Translations under genes and position numbers: made by a program
Notes under the pieces: generated by a model
What the model was told of the DNA's origin: nothing
The model's database searches: none
The model's input: the letters and a program-made list of their open reading frames with translations, nothing else
Shown here: positions 45,346 to 56,896 of the stretch, piece by piece
Position numbering within the stretch: the stretch's first letter is position 1
Layout: every line of letters starts with the position of its first letter
Assembly (NCBI GenBank): GCA_000787465.1
Contig: JSYX01000055.1
Coordinates: 30,995-94,994 of the forward strand
Direction of reading: 5' to 3'
Length of the DNA: 64,000 bases
Source of the DNA: Thermomucor indicae-seudaticae
Taxonomy: Eukaryota > Mucoromycota > Mucoromycetes > Mucorales > Lichtheimiaceae

Positions 45346-48227
45346 ATGAGTTTTCTGGCAGATTGGTGCAATCTGCTCAAGCAGGCCACAGAACTGTATC
45401 CGGAATGCCCCCCGTGGCGACTTATTTGGCCTCTATTTGCCAGTGTCTTCGCAATGCTCTACGCAATCTTACTTGTGACGGACGGGTACTTGTTTCCGTG
45501 TTTCTTGGCGATCGGGTTCATACTTGGTGCAGGGTTGTTCAGTCACGACAGTCCGAACGAACAACTGTTTGCAACTTCTATGCGATACACAGGTCATGCA
45601 AAGCAACTAGAGGGAACCGATGTTCGAGATGCCGCCACCATAAAGGTGCTCCGTAGGATCCCCTTTCTCAGTCATATACGCTTTATATGATTATTCATGC
45701 AACTTCGTAGGTGACTACAGATACCGATGCGTCAGTCTGTTCGGATATGACTTTGAAGCTTTTTTATCCGCCTTTGACAACCATTGTGGACCGACTTATT
45801 GAATGTTTTTACCGCGACTTTGTCCTCAATTGGTGGGCGCCGCTTAATGTCCACGATACCCCAGAGTTTGGCCGTTCTGTTCGGTCTCGCTTGAACGGAG
45901 CAGTACACAGTATTGAAAAGATATTAATGAAACAAGAGCGCAATGATCTGGTGATGGCAACCCTCTACGGTGTCGCGAACGTCCTGATCATTCACATGGT
46001 AAGGTAGAATTTTGATACGTCGCATGGTGATATAGTACTGATACTGAAGAATTGATACCAGCGAGAGTGTAGAAATCTTGAGAATTCAGGCTTGTCTTTG
46101 GAAGGATACATTGCCCAAAATCCACAGTCGCCCTTTGCGCAACTCATATCCATAGAAGAACAACATCAGCAACTGAGGTCTTTGAGTACGACGATCTTGC
46201 GACGAGTACTTCCGAGCAGCGATACCGACTCAATCGTGCTGCTTACCCTGCTTCGCGAACTGCTGGCGACGTATTTCTTTGGAGCCATCGTGGATACTTG
46301 CAGCGACCCAGATTTCATCAACTGCTATATTATTGATTATCTATCCTCGGAGCGTGAATCACCTGGAGATGCGCGTTCAGCCAATGCTGAGGAAGGAGAT
46401 AATGAGGTTGATGGAATACGCAGCGTAGTAGAGAGGGCAGCAGAGAGTCTAATGGCGGAGAGCGGTTTTGAAACGGATCCCGCTAAAACGACTGCCACTG
46501 ACAGCGAGAACGCGACAAATGAACAAATGCAGCAGGCTGCACCTTTCAAAGAGCAGACAATCCAAACCGCAGAACCCGTGATACCCGAGCGAGAAATCGT
46601 GGATAGCACTACCGTCAAAATGAACAACGCATTACCAAATAAGTCACAGTCATACGAGCAATTATCAGCAACATCCATCACAGAAGACTCTTTACCCCCT
46701 TCTCCTGCATCCTTACCACCCGTTCCCGGCAGGCCGGCGCAGCTTAATAATACCACCACAAGCAACAAGAAAAAGCTTTCAGCACCCAGAGCGGATGAGG
46801 CATGGACGCAAGCACCGATGATTTATGCACCAGGCACTGTTAACTTTAGCGTCATGGATATCTCTGGACCAGGCGGTCATTCTGCGACAACTATGCCAGA
46901 TAAAAGTAAACTAATGTTCATTGTCCAAATTGAGCGACCCGCCATGGAAGACCAAGCCGGATCGGAAGGAGGCGGATACGTAATTACTCGCACTTATACT
47001 GATTTCGAGGTCTTCCACGCTATAATTAGTGCACGGCATGCAAAGCGAGTGGCACGTATGAATCTAAGGCTTCCATTGGATCCGATCCGGTCCTGGCTGA
47101 AGCTCGGTAGCCATGGCACTAGCCAGCCTCCAGCACAGGATACCGACAGTATATGTTCAGCGCTTGAAAGATATCTACATATGGTGGCGCAAGATAGCGA
47201 GCTCGGCCGGGATCAGATTATCCTGGCATTCTTGAGAAAAGAACGTCGTGCAGCAACATCTTCTGAGGAGCCGGTTACAGAGGTCTCGTTTGCAGATGAA
47301 TACATGGATGAAGTAAGTGCCTACGCTGCTTTATCTGAAAGGACGAACGGCAGCACCGCGACGATGACTCCAACGTTGGCAGCAACGGCGCAGAGCAGTG
47401 TCGGAAAAGCCATGTCCATGCTCGCTCGTGCACCCTCTTTGGCTGTAAAGAGCGTGGCTCGGATAGATGCGGACCCGACATCTTTCTTCCCGTCAGACTT
47501 TCTGACTTCACCTACGCAAGAACCCCGCCGATGGTTCACCCGACGTTCGTCCGGGCGTGAGGGATCTATATCAAGCGTCAGGAGTAGTAACAGTAGTCTG
47601 AGCGGAAAGGAAGAAAATTCCGAAGATGATGTGTGCAAGAAAGCAAGCGAGACACAGCCAACTTGTTCATCGGACACGGAGGATGAGGCGGTTGCTTCAA
47701 AGTCTGAGTCCTCAGTTGGCACTGGGAACGCCAAGCCCTTATCACCACTGGATATCGAACTCCTAATCGAGACGACGTTTGCGCTTGTTGTGGAAATATT
47801 TGACCTGACGACAGCCAATAACCGGGCGTGGATGCGAAGGACGCTTCTAAATGTACTCAGAGAAATCGTACGACGCTCGTATACGGAAATCATAGCTGAG
47901 CACTATAGTAGTTATATTCAAGACTACATGTCACCGGATGCTTTAGTGGGATGGTGTAACATGATCATGGAAAAGTTCTGGCCCGAAGGACAACTGGCAA
48001 AAGCTAGGGAAGAGGATCGTACAGAGGAAGAGAAAGAAGCAAGCCGTCAGCAAGCAAGGACTTTGCTGATGAGCACTGCTGTACCGAGTGGCGTACGACA
48101 ACTCATTGGCGACCAAAATACGAGCGCAGCAATGGACCGATTATGGGCTCGGTGCCAGAATCAATCCCTGAACCGGGTACTGATTCTACAGCTGTTAGAA
48201 CGACTCATGCGGCCAATTTTTGGTTGA
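45346..48227 (+). CDS. PXA-PX-Nexin_C sorting nexin (Mdm1/SNX19-like)
   Basis: Three exons (45346-45645, 45711-45998, 46062-48227) give about 917 aa; an alternative first intron (45653-45720) also keeps frame. Two hydrophobic segments at about 28-65 anchor the N terminus. A PXA domain follows (CSDMTLKLFYPPL, LNWWAPLNV, RECRNLENSGLSLEGYI, LVLLTLLRELLA-type region). A Ser/Thr/Pro linker leads to a PX domain at about 470-590 (MFIVQIERP, VITRTYTDFEVFHAII, RMNLRLPLD), then a linker and the Nexin_C domain (DALVGWCNMIMEKFWPEG, VLILQLLERLMRPIF). PX binds phosphoinositides; proteins of this layout tether ER to endosomes, vacuoles or lipid droplets. There is no RGS domain. The very large last exon has no intron. 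Confidence 0.88.
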
Positions 48228-49227
48228 TCCAATTGTTTATTTCATGCAATTTGCATACCATTTTACAAGTAAAAAGAAGAGTTACTATTGCACACGGATT
48301 GGTTCTGGCAACTTGAAGGGTAACATAATCGTTCAGCGAGATACAGGAGTTATCAACAAACATCAGATACAAGTATTTAAACGTTTCAGCAAAGAGGTAA
48401 CTGGTACCGTAGATTAATTGAAAGTGAGATTACTTTGTCTTTGCTATCTTTTCTTGTAGAAAAGTAGCTTTCTTGGAAATTGTCCTGTTCAGGTAGTTCT
48501 GTGTCGACATCCTTGATGCGAGTGAAACCTCACGGCGTTCTCGTGTACTTGTTGATGGCTTGGAACATGTTCCATGCGATGTCCTGCAGTATACCTAGTA
48601 TCCGTCAGATGTCTTCAAGTTATATAGTATAGAATGTGGGTTCGGGGAGCTTTTATCCGTATGTACCTTGTAGACGGGATCACCCGTGATACGGTGAAAA
48701 TAGGATGTGTGCGCCTCGGCCATGAGATATTCTTAACTGAAACCGTATGCTGGGGGATTTCCATCAGAAGCTCTATGTATTGGATCGAAGATTTTTGCAC
48801 ACGGCCTTTAGAGACCGAATTACGAGAGGCCAGATGTCGAATATGATGCATGTAACGGATCAAGAGAAAAGGATCATATAGATAAAAGCAAAGTATCGAA
48901 CAATTTCTACAGAAATCACACACTACTGGAAACATTAAGGGCGTGTAATCCGTATTAAGACATCAGTGGCACAGACAACGTCGAAAAAAAAGTACCCAAA
49001 GCCTTTAAAAACCCCTGAAAACTTTTGTAGGTTATTGTAATTGTGTACAGAAGAATAAATGACCTGATAACGTGGACCGCTCGTGATGTCATTTAAAGTC
49101 CTCATGGTTCAGTTTCGAGACGTCAGTAAAACTGGTTTGCAAAGATGAATAAGTCGAAATAAAGGACCCGATTTTTTTTTAAAAGCGCCGGAAAATTTTA
49201 TTGTGATTATTTACAAAAGGATAATAA
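48228..49227. other. Intergenic region, no convincing gene
   Basis: 1 kb between the PX gene and the SPX transporter, holding two convergent 3' ends. Overlapping frames near 48615-48935 on both strands have no domain. No repeat or RNA gene recognised. Confidence 0.45.
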
Positions 49228-51646
49228 CTAATATCCGAAACCGGCCATAATGCCATATCCTAGTGTGAAAATAAGGACTGTGCAGAAGATGCTGACAGGT
49301 ATACCCGTAATGATGAAATCGCGTGAAGTCAGGTACGGTCTTCCAGTTCTGTCTTCAAGCATGACAGCGGACATGGTGGGGAAACCAGAAACAGGCAGAC
49401 CCATACCAGCTGAACATGCCAGACCGGCGCCCATAACAAGCAGATTTGTGCGCGGGATAGGAAGGTGTTCACCAACTTGCCGAACGATCGGGATGATAAT
49501 CAGCGCGGCGACAGTGTGCGAGACAAACGTGCCGAAAACCAGAATCAAGAAGCAGAAAATGCTGAGGATCGACATAGGTCCCAGTCCCACGATACAGCCC
49601 TTTACAAGCAAACCAATGGTTTGCAGCAGACCAGAAGACGTCACAGCGTTACCAAGAGCCATACCACCTTGGGCGAGGACCTGTTCGGATTCTGTGTGAG
49701 CAAAAATACGGTACAAGACAGGTCCATGTTAGGGCTACTTACCACAACGCCCCAGAGAAAAGCGTTAAGATCGTCTTTCTTGAGGATGCCAGTGCCAAAG
49801 AACATGAAGAGTGGAATAGCAGCAATGATGCCTGCATCACCAATATACTTTTCCATGGAAGATTCAGCGCACCACAGAACAATTGTCGCCATAGTGATAA
49901 ACATGACAAAAATTTGCGACTTGGTCACCTTTCCTTTTGTTGGCTTTATCTTGTTCAGATGGGGACTGGCTTTGTCCGGTCGATAGACGAGAAGCAAAAG
50001 AGCCCAGCAACCGAGGATGGAAAGGACCGAAGTGGGCAAGGCAACAGCGAACCAAGTGCCCCAGCCAGGATTCGGATTCATGTATTGAAGCGTCACAATG
50101 TTTTGCGGAGAAGAGATAGGGGATGTCATGCCGCCAATGCAGCTTGCCAGAGCAATACCCAGGAGAAGACAAGGTACAACCGAGGAACCATCGGGCAGAG
50201 TACGCAGTATAGGGTCGATCAGCGAGAAACAAAGGACAGGCGTGGCGACGTTGGAAATCCACATGCTCAGAAATCCAGCCACAAGCATGATGGACAGCAA
50301 AACCCAGCGAGGTCGAGTACCAGCTCGTGACAGGACACGCGACGCGAAAGCTTTGGCGATGCCGTATTTGGAGAGCGCAGCGGCCAAGGAGAACCCACCC
50401 AGCAGCATCATGACCGTACCGCTAAACATGGCAGCGAATGTTTGCTTTGCTGCAGCTTTGGCTGAGAGTTGTGCACCGGTGTCCGAATCGCGTAGAATTC
50501 CCAAGAGAACGATCAGGAACGGCATCAGTAGCGACGTCGCGTAAAGAGGGATGGCTTCTGTGGCCCACATGATGGCTGCGAAAACGAGCAGCGCAAAGCA
50601 GTAGTTCTCCTGTTGCGAGCCGAAAATGTCCACGTTCAGAAGGAATACGAAGGCAACCATGGAAGGATAAAGAAGACTGCGTTGCGGACTTGGGCAGCTG
50701 GTGAAAGGGATACGGTAAGATTTAGTAGGCTCCTTGACGCGAGCATCCTGAGTCTTGCGTTCTTGGCCGATGATATCTTTCCAAACTGTGTTACGATCGT
50801 ATGTGACCTGGTCTCGTAAGTGGGATTTCATTTGACGGACAGCAGCCTGAACGTGTCCATTGCAGAATGTGTCGGCGTATGTACCCTCGAGCCATTCGAT
50901 TTGTCTCCGCAGCGATTCAGTCGTGGCAGGCGTAAATGGATGAGACTCTGCAACCATCTTCTTGTTGTAAGCCTCTCGGAGGTTGCCGTCGAGCACCTTG
51001 TCGTATTTTTTTTAGGGTTTTGTCGATGCCAGTTCGATTCAGCTCAACGTATGCTTTCAGCTCTGACAAAGACACGTAGAGGGCAATGAGCTGTGATCGG
51101 ATGCCAATCGGGCCGTCGACGTCGAGGACAGAACTATCGGCGCTCCTCCCACTGGCGTAGGATGCAAATGACGTGCGCGAACTGCGAACAGGCTGCACAG
51201 AACGACTTCGATCGGCAGCAGTGTGCTTGACCTTCTCTACGACGACATGTGGAGTCGAGTCGATGCGTTCCAGTGGGTAATCGCGGTCGGAAGTGTTAGG
51301 CGGCACAAGCTCCTCAATGCTGCTGAACAGCTCGTGCTCCTTCTTCATATAAAATTCTATGACTTTGCTCAACTGCACATCGAGCGCCGTCAGGAATCGA
51401 CTTTCGTCTTCTTTCCGCTGTTCGGAAAGTGTTCTTTTAATGTCATTTGGTTGCTGGTACGAGGCAGATTCAACACGCTCTTTTTCGAATTGAAATACCA
51501 ACTTCTTGAGTTGGTCGTAGCTAGTAACCGGGATCTTATTTAGTCAATAACATTTCGGTATATTTTTTGCCGCACACGACTTACGCTATGTAGTGATCTA
51601 TCCACTCAGGGACAGCATTCAAACGCAAAGAGTGAGAAAACTTCAT
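49228..51646 (-). CDS. SPX-domain low-affinity phosphate transporter (PHO87/90/91-like) with one-base frameshift
   Basis: Exons 51646-51585, 51520-49743 and 49680-49228. The SPX domain opens with MKFSHSLRLNAVPEWIDHYI, then YDQLKKLVFQFEKE and a C-terminal lysine-rich helix. Next comes a DASS/Na-sulfate-type transporter with about 12 membrane segments (MWATEAIPLYATSLLMPFL, MLLGGFSLAAALSKYG, SNVATPVLCFS, GGMTSPISSPQNIV, GMGLPVSGFPTMSAV). These proteins import phosphate, with SPX sensing inositol pyrophosphates. In the last SPX helix, where the family reads KKYDK, the DNA has eight A's (plus-strand T8 at 51006-51013) and the frame shifts: codons before read ...TLKKI and after in the other frame ...YDKVLDGNL. 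The total length is one base over a multiple of three. Either a base-count error or a real frameshift. Confidence 0.85.
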
Positions 51647-53089
51647 GTTGTTCGGTGTCTATGAATCGGCGAAATGCGATGTGGAGGGAGGACAAAAGGG
51701 AAGCAGAAATGATCTGCTTTTATACTTTTTTAACAAAATCCACCGAGCGGCAAAAAGAACAACATTTCTCAGGCGCAAGACATTTGTCTCACATGGTGGC
51801 ACGCCGCAACGCGTAGCATTCCTTTCCAAGTGCCGTTCCACTTTTGTAACCAGTGCGATGTTTCTGCTGTTGTGAAAATTCAGCGTAAGCCGTGGAAATC
51901 CCCACGGCGAAAATGTTCCCAAATAAAGCAATTAGAAGACGTTGGACGCCTAGATAAAGAAAATAACAGGATTACAGTGTGATAGAAGTCAATATTGTGA
52001 CGTGGTTGATAGCAGAGGATAATGCAGTTACAGTAGACCACCGTGCATTTCCTCTCGGTTAATTTTAGGCGCTCATTTATTTCAATGGTTTTCATGGAAA
52101 GGGCTTAACTACTTGTACTGTCAAGCACTGTTAATTTTGTCTCGGTTAATTTCAAGCACTGATTTATTTCAAGGCATCCCGGGAAACCGAGGCAGTGTAA
52201 TTAACGGGATTTGGCTGTACTGGTGTTCCCGCACGCCACGCGTCCAGCGCTCTCATGTAACAAGGCCAAAAGACGATGACGCGGCACTCGCCCTGCATGA
52301 CGAGTCACCTGGTAGTAGCAAAGGGTTTCCAGCCCGTCCAACACGTTTGCACATTCAAAAGGCTTGCCGTTGCAAAGATGTCCATACAGGTTTGCCGTCT
52401 CGAGCATGGTGACTCAACGTTCACATGAATCGATGTAAGACAATGTTATACGGTCTGACGATGTTAGTATCAATTTCTATGCTACTTGTCTATTTCATGT
52501 CAACGCGGGAAAAATAATCCTTGAATTTTGATTATGCCAGAATAAAGTAAAGGATATGACCTGGAACGAAACAGATAATGCTGGAATGCAAGCACTATGT
52601 CGTATCCTAACATCTGTTCATCACTATTTTTCGGAAACGGATACCTGGTCCCTGGACCATTAGCTGCCCCTGTTTAAGGAGTGTCAATTGTTACTGTGGT
52701 CAATCCCATGGTGCACCATATTCCAAGCTTATACATAGCTTAGCTTCCAGAATCAAGAGTTTCAGACCACACGCGTATGGCATATTCTGATCCAAGTTAA
52801 TATCATAACTTCTGTTATGAACTGAATGGTTATGTTGTTCTCATTGCAATTGACAACAGAGACAACACCTCTGACTAGGTGTCTTCAGAATGTTATGTAA
52901 AGAGCTGAGATGTCATTATGAACAGACAACCCTTATTTAGTCTTACCGACTTTTGGTTCTTTTATCCTCATAACTTGTTACTGTCATCTTTAGTTTTGTA
53001 TCTCAAAATCAAGCATACTCTATCTCTGGAATTCCCACTGTGTCTTCCGGGGAAACTAATTGACCAAAGCGCTATATACGAACTGAGCA
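51647..53089. repeat. Spacer with a short direct repeat
   Basis: 1.4 kb without a gene. A 33-bp unit starting TCTCGGTTAATTT occurs at 52053-52085 and again at 52140-52172 (about 29/33 identical, 87 bp apart); TCAAGCACTG also repeats at 52121 and 52153. The rest is AT-rich. This looks like remnants of mobile or repetitive DNA next to the transposase relic. Confidence 0.45.
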
Positions 53090-54058
53090 CGAAGATTGAG
53101 AAAAGGTCATTAAATAAGTCCTACAAGACTGCAGATATTGCAAAGCAAATACAACTTTGTAAGCAGTTCGTCGAGACAACATAGTCAACCGCTTTCACAA
53201 ATAAGGTTGTGTTGCATGGAAACCACGCGGTGGAATTCACAGTGTGAAGATTTTGCGTCAGCTTGGGAACTTTATCCGAGACACCATCAACAAGGACAAC
53301 CGGATCGCGTTGGAGGGTATCAAAACGAAGTTGTCGGCGCATTTCCCTGAAATGAGTACGGTCTCAATCGGCGCTTTGGCCAAATACATACGCGATAATC
53401 TACCAATCACGTTGAAACGATCTAAGCGATACCCAGAGGCCAGAATGTCTGGTGACGCCGTGGAGAAACGCCTTCGCATTGTCTTGGGCATGCAGGTTCA
53501 AGGATTGGCATACATGCACAATTGCATTTTTATCGACGAAACGGACTTCAGTCTTAGGCTGATACGCGGGGAAGCGCGCTACAAAAATGTCAAACGGCCT
53601 TTGTTGTGGTCCCTAACCAGCGAGGTAAAAATGTTGCTGTTATTGGCGCAATCCCGCATTTGGTATCTCTGATGTTCCACGGTGAGATGGATGGCACGAT
53701 GTCCGAAACGTTCGCCGGTTTTCTCAACCACCTATTTTGGTTAAGATCGTTGCCATGAATTTGTCGCCTCACGTCATATCCGTGGATTACGCGTCTGTTC
53801 ACAAGACCAAGGACATCCGTGTCATTTTAAGAGCACTCGTAGCACCGCGTGATGTACCTGCCATTGTTGAACCCAATTGAAGAGCGTTTTTCAAAGTCCA
53901 AGGGGTATGTGAAGTGTTCAGACCGTCAGGACCATGTAGCACTGGCGCGTCATCTTGAGCAAAGTCGCAGTAACATTACAGCTGAGGATTGTCAATACTG
54001 GATTCGTCACGCAATGTCCGACTTCGAACAGTCCCTTGCTAAGATTCCTATGTTGTAG
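53090..54058 (+). pseudogene. Decayed Tc1/mariner-like (IS630-type) transposase
   Basis: Pieces of one transposase appear in order in different frames. HTH start NKSYKTADIAKQIQLCKQ at about 53113; RFHK and GCVAWKPRGG with an in-frame stop between them; KILRQLGNFIRDTINKDNRI and the second HTH at 53244-53500; first Asp in HNCIFIDETDFSLRL; second Asp in HVISVDYASVHKTKDI; Glu in YLPLLNPIEERFSKSKGYVK. That is a full DDE set, but the frame changes at about 53640 and again at about 53860. The element is therefore inactive. I could not identify terminal inverted repeats by eye. The decay supports an old insertion. Confidence 0.8.
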
Positions 54059-54604
54059 TTTGATCGCTATTAGGCTATTCTTCTGGTTCAACGTCGCGGC
54101 AGGTATGGTTGTGATTGCAGATGAAATAGAAGAGCAGGTGGTTGGCTCGGGTAAATCATGATGCAAATGTTTGGGCCAACAAAGTATTTGTGACACCAGC
54201 ACTAACGAAAAATGACTCGGATCGCTGCCAAAAAATATTCCGTTGACACACGTCATTGTCAAACTATTTAGAGAAAAGTGGCAGGAAGAAGAGGAGGAAA
54301 AGTGAGCAACCGATTGTTTTCTCTACGTTACCAGCTCAAAATGCGCAACGATAGACATCTCAGTCGAGCTGATATGGCTGATAAATGCCTGTAACGGCAA
54401 TACATTTTGCTTCTACTCGCTAAATCATTCACCATTAGTCCATTGCTACATTTGACGTAATGTACATGTACAATATTTAGAGAACTGGGTCCCCAAGATT
54501 GTGTAATCACAAGATCGCGATCTGGGTCTCTTTTAAAAGCGCAAAAAAATGCACCTTAATTATTCTTTACCTCTTATTCCTCTTTTCTATTCTTCTCAAA
54601 AACA
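54059..54604. other. Intergenic region, no gene
   Basis: 0.55 kb between the transposase relic and the next gene; a minus frame at 53918-54262 is an antisense shadow. The leader just before 54605 is T/C-rich. Confidence 0.45.
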
Positions 54605-55852
54605 ATGATTGACATTATCCTATCTCTGATCGCGGCACTCGCCTCACTGCGTGCTTACAGCCTTTACTACCTCTCTGCGCCGACTATGGTCCACTTTCAA
54701 TACGCTTTTGCTACAAACAGCCTTGTAACAGTGCCTGGTGTTACTGTTATCATTTCTCTGGGCGTGTCTATTGTCTTGACAATCCTGGTTGTTGCCGCAA
54801 TATGTGTGACTTTCAAGAAGACCAGCATGAAGAGCGACCCATACACTGTGCTTAAGTTGTCGCAGTGCAACGCTTTGATGTCTTCCAAAGTCTTGATGGA
54901 AGACAATGTTATTGAGGCGCGTGGCACGGAAAGCCGTATCGATGATGTCCATGCCGTTTTAGAAGGGTCTGTTCATAACAACAAGAAGCCTCCACCATCC
55001 CGTAACAGCAACATGCAACCGTTTGATAACAAGGAGCTTAATGCAGCAGCGGAACAAGGCAACAATGACGCTTCGCAAGAAAATGACACGAAGCCAGCCG
55101 TCAAGGTGTTGTTACACGAAGAAGCAAAGCAACAGGCGGAGGCGGCAGTATCCGAGATCCAAGCCGGTGATGTCATTATTACTACTGTTGCAGACTCGCA
55201 CGCCATGGAGGTGGATTTGCAGCAGATGACGCCTGAAGAAACAGAAAGCACCAAGATCGTGGCCACCTCCCATACCAATAGTGAAGATAGCAACACATCC
55301 TGCGCCAAGAGCCCAGCTGCAAGCACGCATGGAAATACCGCTTCACTCACTTCCGTGGCTGGCAATGGTGGCGTCAAGTCCGAAAATGATAATGAAGAAC
55401 AACAGAGCCGCCTGCTCAAGAAATCTGGAAAACGAAAGCTGATCAACGCACGTCCTCGTAGCCCCAGTCTGCAACCGTCCAAGTCGCGTGATATTCGCAA
55501 CCGTGTCCAAGCTGCTTTGAACAGGGTCAAGCCTTCCAAGTCTTGCTCTTCTTCGACTCCTGCCAAGAAGTCTACCAGAAAACCATCCGTCCATCGCCGT
55601 TACTTTTCCTTCACCAGTTCCCGTCTGCAACCGTCGATGTCGCGTGAGAGTCATGAGATTCTTAACCGTGTCCAGTCCGCTCTCAGGAAGATCAAGTCTC
55701 CCATGTCTCGCTCTTCTTCTTCTGCCAAGAAATCCACCGGAAGACCACCTATCTGTCGCCGTTTCTTTTCTCTGAGCAGACGTCAGAAAGCAACAACAAA
55801 AGAAGAACCCTCTTCTAACAAGCACAGACGGTCCAACCTCTTTCAAAAATGA
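54605..55852 (+). CDS. Unknown membrane protein with internal C-terminal repeat (415 aa)
   Basis: Single exon. Two hydrophobic segments near the N terminus (about 3-27 and 43-70, the latter VTVIISLGVSIVLTILVVAA) suggest membrane insertion with the long remainder in the cytosol. The middle is acidic and Ser/Thr-rich. Residues about 290-337 and 340-390 are two copies of one unit: LQPS-K/M-SR, then N-RVQ-A/S-AL, K-x-S-x-S-x-S-S-x-x-AKKST, and RR-Y/F-FS. Both are strongly basic, so the tail could bind acidic lipids, RNA or a partner. I do not recognise the family. The gene lies alone between transposon debris and a spacer, which suggests a fast-evolving or lineage-specific gene; codon use is similar to neighbours. 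Confidence 0.7.
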   Translation: MIDIILSLIAALASLRAYSLYYLSAPTMVHFQYAFATNSLVTVPGVTVIISLGVSIVLTILVVAAICVTFKKTSMKSDPYTVLKLSQCNALMSSKVLMEDNVIEARGTESRIDDVHAVLEGSVHNNKKPPPSRNSNMQPFDNKELNAAAEQGNNDASQENDTKPAVKVLLHEEAKQQAEAAVSEIQAGDVIITTVADSHAMEVDLQQMTPEETESTKIVATSHTNSEDSNTSCAKSPAASTHGNTASLTSVAGNGGVKSENDNEEQQSRLLKKSGKRKLINARPRSPSLQPSKSRDIRNRVQAALNRVKPSKSCSSSTPAKKSTRKPSVHRRYFSFTSSRLQPSMSRESHEILNRVQSALRKIKSPMSRSSSSAKKSTGRPPICRRFFSLSRRQKATTKEEPSSNKHRRSNLFQK

Positions 55853-56896
55853 AGACGTGTAAAAGTCTTCTTTCTCTTTTTTTTGCTTGCTTATCCTACC
55901 CCACTTTCTTGCTTGAATATTTCTTAAAGTTGCTTGCTTTTATATCACTTGCACTTGCGGTTGCAAATAAAAACGGTCAATATAATGTATGATTCATAAC
56001 AAAAACCAGGATATGCAGTTTTGGTTGTGACCTTGGCGCAGGCAGCAACAGGGAGAACACTTTCCCTGGACTCCCACGGGAGCCGTTGATTGACCAAGAA
56101 CAGAAACTCCTCCGCGGATGGGTGCACCCCCCTACAGCGAGGATGAAAAAGGAAATACACCACCATCAAATGCAACAATGACCCTTAATGCTGACGAGAC
56201 TATATATTGCAAAAGGAAACACTGTAAAGGTGTGTAAATGTTCGTTTCGCATAGTTCAGCTAGCTTTTAGTTTACAATAAAAGTTGCTGTCAAGAAAGTC
56301 TTCTCGTCCTTCCAGAGTCTCTTTCAACAAGGGGTTGCGTCATGTTCTCCCAACCTCGGCGGTCTAGGTCCGCGCTCAGCCCATATTCCCACATTAATGC
56401 GGGGGACCTATTACGTAGGTGGCTAAGAGAGAATTTAAGGTTTGTCAAGACCCGCATGCTCCTTGATTTCACAAACAACCGACACACTGCAGAAATTGTT
56501 TCAAACTTTGAAAGCGCCCGCTTTGAACATCGTTTGAATGCATACGCAATATTGAAATGACACTATTTTCGCGGTGACGAATAATCCAAAGGAGGCGCTA
56601 CGCGTTAGCTTCATATTGGTATCTTATCGAGGTCGCATGGATACAGGCACTGATAAAATAATCAGCCATTTATTACCATAGAGTCAAATTTAAGTAGAGT
56701 GTATTTTTGACGCAATTAATTGACCAAAACTGAAATATCCCCTTGGGGGATTGGAGGATCTGCAAAAAAAGTAAATTTGTGACTTCAAATTTCTGCAAGT
56801 TGGAGGAGGTCAAGTGGGCAGCTGCAGGTTTCATCCAAGAGTATAAAAAGCAGCCGAAGGGAATGCTGACGCCCCACACATTAACTCTTGAGAAAA
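55853..56896. other. Intergenic region with TFC3 promoter
   Basis: About 1 kb. TATAAAAAG at 56842-56850 lies about 50 bp upstream of the TFC3 ATG and is the likely TATA box. Small frames at 55945-56178 minus and 56342-56560 plus lack domains. No RNA gene found. Confidence 0.5.

Noticed and set aside
47321..47893. 190-codon antisense ORF
   Set aside because: Antisense of the PX gene, which has clear conserved domains in the sense frame.
54973..55566. 197-codon antisense ORF
   Set aside because: Lies entirely inside the 415-aa gene on the other strand; Leu/Ser-rich shadow of its Ser/Lys codons.
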